From: Lepiota brunneoincarnata | Taxonomy: Eukaryota > Basidiomycota > Agaricomycetes > Agaricales > Agaricaceae | Assembly (NCBI GenBank): GCA_023014365.1 | Contig: JAEBUN010000019.1 | Location: forward strand, 806,001 to 870,000 | Direction of reading: 5' to 3' | DNA length: 64,000 nt | Shown: positions 59,536 to 64,000 of the stretch, in pieces | Layout of the letters: every line of letters begins with the position of its first letter | How positions within the stretch are numbered: position 1 is the stretch's first letter | Notes under the pieces: model-generated | What the model was told of the DNA's origin: nothing | Database searches by the model: none | What the model saw: the letters and a program-made list of their open reading frames with translations, nothing else | Made by a program: the position numbers and the translations under genes

Positions 59536-59823
59536 TGTGACAGTAGGACAAAGACGATGGTGGTGGACGACGATGAAAGAATGTGGAATCTGACGGCGAT
59601 GGAAGGCGAGTGTATAAATACAGACGCGTTAATTTGCTGATGTTTGTTTCAAGCACGCCTTGTGTTGAATCGTTGGTTGATTGCCAAAACGCGCACTAGC
59701 ACTTTCACGTGACCGCGTGCGTGACCTGCTCCTTACGCGGTATAAATATTGCTGCACACCTTTTCGCAGTTGTTCTTCATCTTTACCCATCCGTTGACCC
59801 AACCACTCACTCAATCACACATA
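59536..59823. promoter_or_regulatory. Divergent H2B/H2A promoter
   Basis: 288 bp between the start codons. TATAAATA lies at 59741-59748, 83 bp before the H2A ATG. A mirrored TATTTATA (minus strand) lies at about 59612-59619, 77 bp before the H2B ATG. One MCB box ACGCGT lies at 59624-59629, and a CACGTGACCGCGTGCGTGAC stretch at about 59706-59725. Shared S-phase control of both genes is the obvious reading. Confidence 0.6.
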
Positions 59824-60396
59824 ATGTCTGGCAAAGGAAAGGCTGGAAAGTCCGGAGGAAAGGCTGGCGGCGATAGCAAGTCCCAATCGCGATCCGCTAA
59901 GGCGGGTCTCCAGTTCCCCGTTGGTCGTGTTCACCGTCTGTTGAAAAAGGGCAACTATGCTCAACGTGTTGGCGCTGGTGCACCTGGTAAAGATTTTTTT
60001 TTGAGTTCTGTCGCCTCGCAGCTCATAAAAGTGAACAGTGTACCTGGCAGCAGTCCTCGAATATCTCGCGGCTGAAATTCTGGAACTCGCCGGCAATGCA
60101 GCTCGCGATAACAAGAAGCAACGTATTGTACCACGACACCTACAGCTCGCCATACGAAATGATGAAGAGTATATTCAATTCCTCGCGTTACTAGATTTCT
60201 TCACTGACTGGTAAATCAAGGTTGCACAAGCTCCTTGGTAATGTTGTGATTTCACAAGGCGGTGTCGTCCCCCATATTGCTCCCGTAAGTGCTCTTCCAG
60301 CTACTCGTAATGATGCCTAATCCTCTCATTTAGGAACTCTTGCCATCAAAGTCATCGAAAGGCAAGAAGGACGAGGGTGTCAGCCAGGAACTTTAG
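59824..60396 (+). CDS. HTA1: Histone H2A with C-terminal SQEL (H2A.X type)
   Basis: Core nucleosome histone. Exons 59824-59986, 60039-60168, 60221-60284 and 60334-60396 sum to 420 nt (139 aa), all phases consistent. The N-terminus is [20 protein letters not shown]. The fold reads [40 protein letters not shown] and [14 protein letters not shown], then [20 protein letters not shown]. The end [10 protein letters not shown] carries the SQE motif phosphorylated after DNA breaks. As in other fungi, the canonical H2A is therefore also the gamma-H2A substrate. Confidence 0.95.
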
Positions 60397-60613
60397 ACAG
60401 CTTCATATCTCTTGCTCTTTATCATTGTATTGCATATGTGTATTATTTTTCAACAGTACTCTTTATTAATGGAAACGTGCAAGCATTGGTTATGTGACTC
60501 GAAGTGTTACTTTCTCACGTGTGATCCAGGCTATCCGATAGGACACGTCGCGTTCGCCGCAGGTCACACGCTGCATATGTTTATCCTTTGAGGATACCTT
60601 GGACAATACCACC

Positions 60614-61491
60614 ATGGCCAAGGACATCAAACACCACAACGACCGGCAGCGCGCGACCTCGGAGCCTCCAGAAAGACCCGCAGGCCCGCTCGCGGTTCCC
60701 ATGCCGGCCGAAGACAGGGATACAGTCAAAGTGAACAACGCAAACCTGACAGAACTCAAGAACGCTTGCGACGACGCCGTCAAGCGGGTAAGTTTTTTCG
60801 CCGTTGCTGAATGCTGCGTATCGACACCATGTTTGATTTCAAACTGAAAATAGTACCTCGCACGTCCGGAGCTGTTTAAACAAATCCATATGCACACGGA
60901 TGTGCGGCTGGGATTGGGCTGGCTGAGCGTGTTCGTGGCTGCAGGCACCGCGCTCTACGGCTATAAAGTAGATTTTGAACAATCGAAACCGGTGGTGTGG
61001 GCTGGTGTCATTTTGTGAGTCAATTCTGCATTCACTGCGCGAATCTGTGAATTGATCTTTTTTAAAAAAAAATGCAGGTACGTCGTGCTGACGACTGTGC
61101 AAACGCTATATGCGTACTTTATCGAGGGCGACACGGTGTTTGTAGGGAAGCGGAAGACGTTTTCGAAGCGTGTAAAGCCAAGCTCATCATCACCCGCTTA
61201 GAAAGCTAAATAAACCACTTACTCAGATAATTACTGAACGCATCACACTCTCGTCCAAAACTCCAACCCGCAATCAAAACGAACTCTACAACCACACAGC
61301 CCGCGTATACCTTGTCCATCTCGTATGTTCGCTCCACCAACGCGGGTAAATCCCTTTTGGCCAAGGGAAAGACCAAGGTGTCGTCTGGGTATCCTGCATT
61401 CTTTGATGAAGAGGGGACCATGGATCAGGAAGCGTTTGAGAAGTGGGTTGGGGATGCTGTGGAGACTACTATGGATGGGAAGAACGCGTAG
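60614..61491 (+). CDS. SPC2: Signal peptidase complex subunit 2
   Basis: ER membrane subunit of signal peptidase (Spc25/SPCS2) that helps dock the complex at the translocon. ATG at 60614 (MAKDIKHHNDRQ). Exon 1 ends KNACDDAVKR at 60787. Exon 2 (60854-61014) reads YLARPELFKQIHMHTDVRLG with the first membrane helix. Exon 3 starts at 61078 with the second helix (YVVLTTVQTLYAYFIEGDTV). A fourth exon from about 61227 begins IITERITLSSK and should give PAYTLSISYVRSTNAGKSLL and end FEKWVGDAVETTMDGKNA. To join these two parts one base must be skipped between 61245 and 61300. Without it the frame ends early at about 61350. About 215-220 aa. Confidence 0.85.
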
Positions 61492-61935
61492 CGGGATCCC
61501 TTTCCTTTGCTTGCTCTGAGTTCTGAAACTTCATTTATTATCATGTTGAGCGATGTGTATGAATATACTCGTTAGCAAGACGACTGTTTTACTGATGCTG
61601 ACTTGACGAGACGTGAAATTGCACTTATGACAGGCACACACAGAACGCAGCGCTCCAGCGGCGAGGAATCGTTGTAGGTCACGTCGGTGAATACCACATT
61701 TTTATGCCTCATGATATTGAGACTAATGCGTTGTGTGCTCCCTTAGTCGAAGGCAGGCTGCGCAATCCTGAGCCACGGTGCATGAGGCATGAGGAGCCAT
61801 GTTTGCTTGATTGAAGTGTTCCGTGTAGAGGATTCTTCATTCTTACCCTTCAGTACATCAATGGTCAAGGATATATTCTCCGACAGCCTGATCTTCAGGG
61901 ATTAAACCTAATTTCAACGTTTTCAACATATAACA
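61492..61935. other. Intergenic, convergent 3' ends
   Basis: 444 bp between the SPC2 and OYE stop codons. It contains no open frame of note, and no hairpin I would call. Confidence 0.5.
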
Positions 61936-63400
<1,465 letters not shown>

Positions 63401-64000
63401 CTTGATAGAGGTTCAAAGTTGGTGGGTGTAATTTGAGCTAACAGGGGGAACCAGGGAAATGACTGTTTGGGCACGGACGGATTCAAGGAACTATACGCCT
63501 TATAAATACGCCCCGTTGCTAAGTTGCCGACGGGGAGGAACCATGTTTACAAAGCAGAGGTGCTTGACAAATGCTCTAGAGTCTGGACGTGCGATTCGTG
63601 CGGAAGCACGTCAGCATGAGCCTACTGAAGTGAGGGTTTTTTTATGTTCGATTGATCAGCTGGTAGCCAACTTCCAACCGGTGAGGCCCGCTCGGAACCG
63701 GGAGGTATGATAGCCGCTCACTTGAGATTGGCTTTCGATACGGCCCCGTGTCCTGTTAAAGCTAAGAAAGTGCGATAAGCCGACGACGGGGTTGGTGGAC
63801 AAGTTCCCAGGAAGATAATGATTGGTGATTCTAGCAGCATGTCTAGACTTCTGTGGTACCCGCAAGCGGCGATTGTCATGTCCAGTGTTCTCATTCGAGC
63901 CGCTAGAGGGCACCGAGGGTAGTTCTAGTATCTACCATCAAGAATAGCTTCCGTCCCCTTGTGCACGGGATGTCCCTTCGTATATACGACGTTAGACCTC
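63401..64000. other. OYE promoter side and window end
   Basis: No gene seen. TATAAATA lies at 63501-63508 (TATTTATA when read toward the OYE start), about 100 bp upstream of the OYE ATG. The rest is unremarkable. Confidence 0.45.

Noticed and set aside
60599..60613. SPC2 start at 60599
   Set aside because: TTG codon; ATG at 60614 is in frame with a good context (ACCATGG).

Overview
The window is nuclear DNA of a filamentous basidiomycete. Genes are dense, on both strands, and cut by many 45-65 nt GT-AG introns. The gene content is fungal: condensin CAP-G, DASH Dam1, an OPT transporter, septation-type kinase, OYE, GH16 and LysM proteins. A DUF6535-type membrane fragment and a tandem pair of secreted LysM proteins point to Agaricomycetes, possibly a Rhizoctonia/Ceratobasidiaceae-like plant associate. 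That placement is inference. I see no rRNA, tRNA, CRISPR, virus or intact transposon.

Layout. 1.2-2.9 kb: secreted GH16 beta-glucanase (+, 11 exons, one of 9 nt). 3.1-9.5 kb: Nup96 scaffold nucleoporin and a long RING-H2 protein (both -). 9.8-13.3 kb: OPT oligopeptide transporter (-). 14.2-17.0 kb: a decay zone with a broken partial copy of SEC23 and a broken DUF6535 gene. 17.8-20.6 kb: intact SEC23 (-). 20.7-21.4 kb: possible beta-propeller fragment. 21.6-22.3 kb: small unknown gene (+). 22.4-26.1 kb: no gene seen. 26.1-32.0 kb: CAP-G (-) and Dam1 (+) diverging from an 85-bp promoter with two MCB boxes. 32-35.4 kb: unresolved. 35.4-38.0 kb: tandem LysM genes (+), the second with a 33-bp repeat tail. 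39.6-41.4 kb: mitochondrial GTPase Mtg1 (-). 42.2-43 kb: unknown basic nuclear-type protein (-). 43-46.9 kb: gene desert. 46.9-53.3 kb: Gin4/Hsl1-type kinase (-) and an internally duplicated, organelle-type helical protein (+). 53.7-58.8 kb: TFIIE-alpha, p24 cargo receptor, F-box protein (all -). 58.9-60.4 kb: divergent H2B/H2A pair. 60.6-61.5 kb: signal peptidase subunit 2 (+). 61.9-63.4 kb: old yellow enzyme (-).

Functionally the window is mostly housekeeping: the secretory pathway (SEC23, p24, SPC2), mitosis and chromatin (CAP-G, Dam1, H2A/H2B, kinase), the nuclear pore and Pol II initiation. A small set of secreted cell-wall proteins (GH16 and the two LysM genes) shares a GCATATAAG TATA box. 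Five otherwise good genes each need one extra base skipped to stay in frame. All five slips have the same sign, which suggests insertion errors in the assembly.

All exon borders were read by eye from splice signals and reading-frame continuity. Gene identities rest on recognised motifs; no database search was run.
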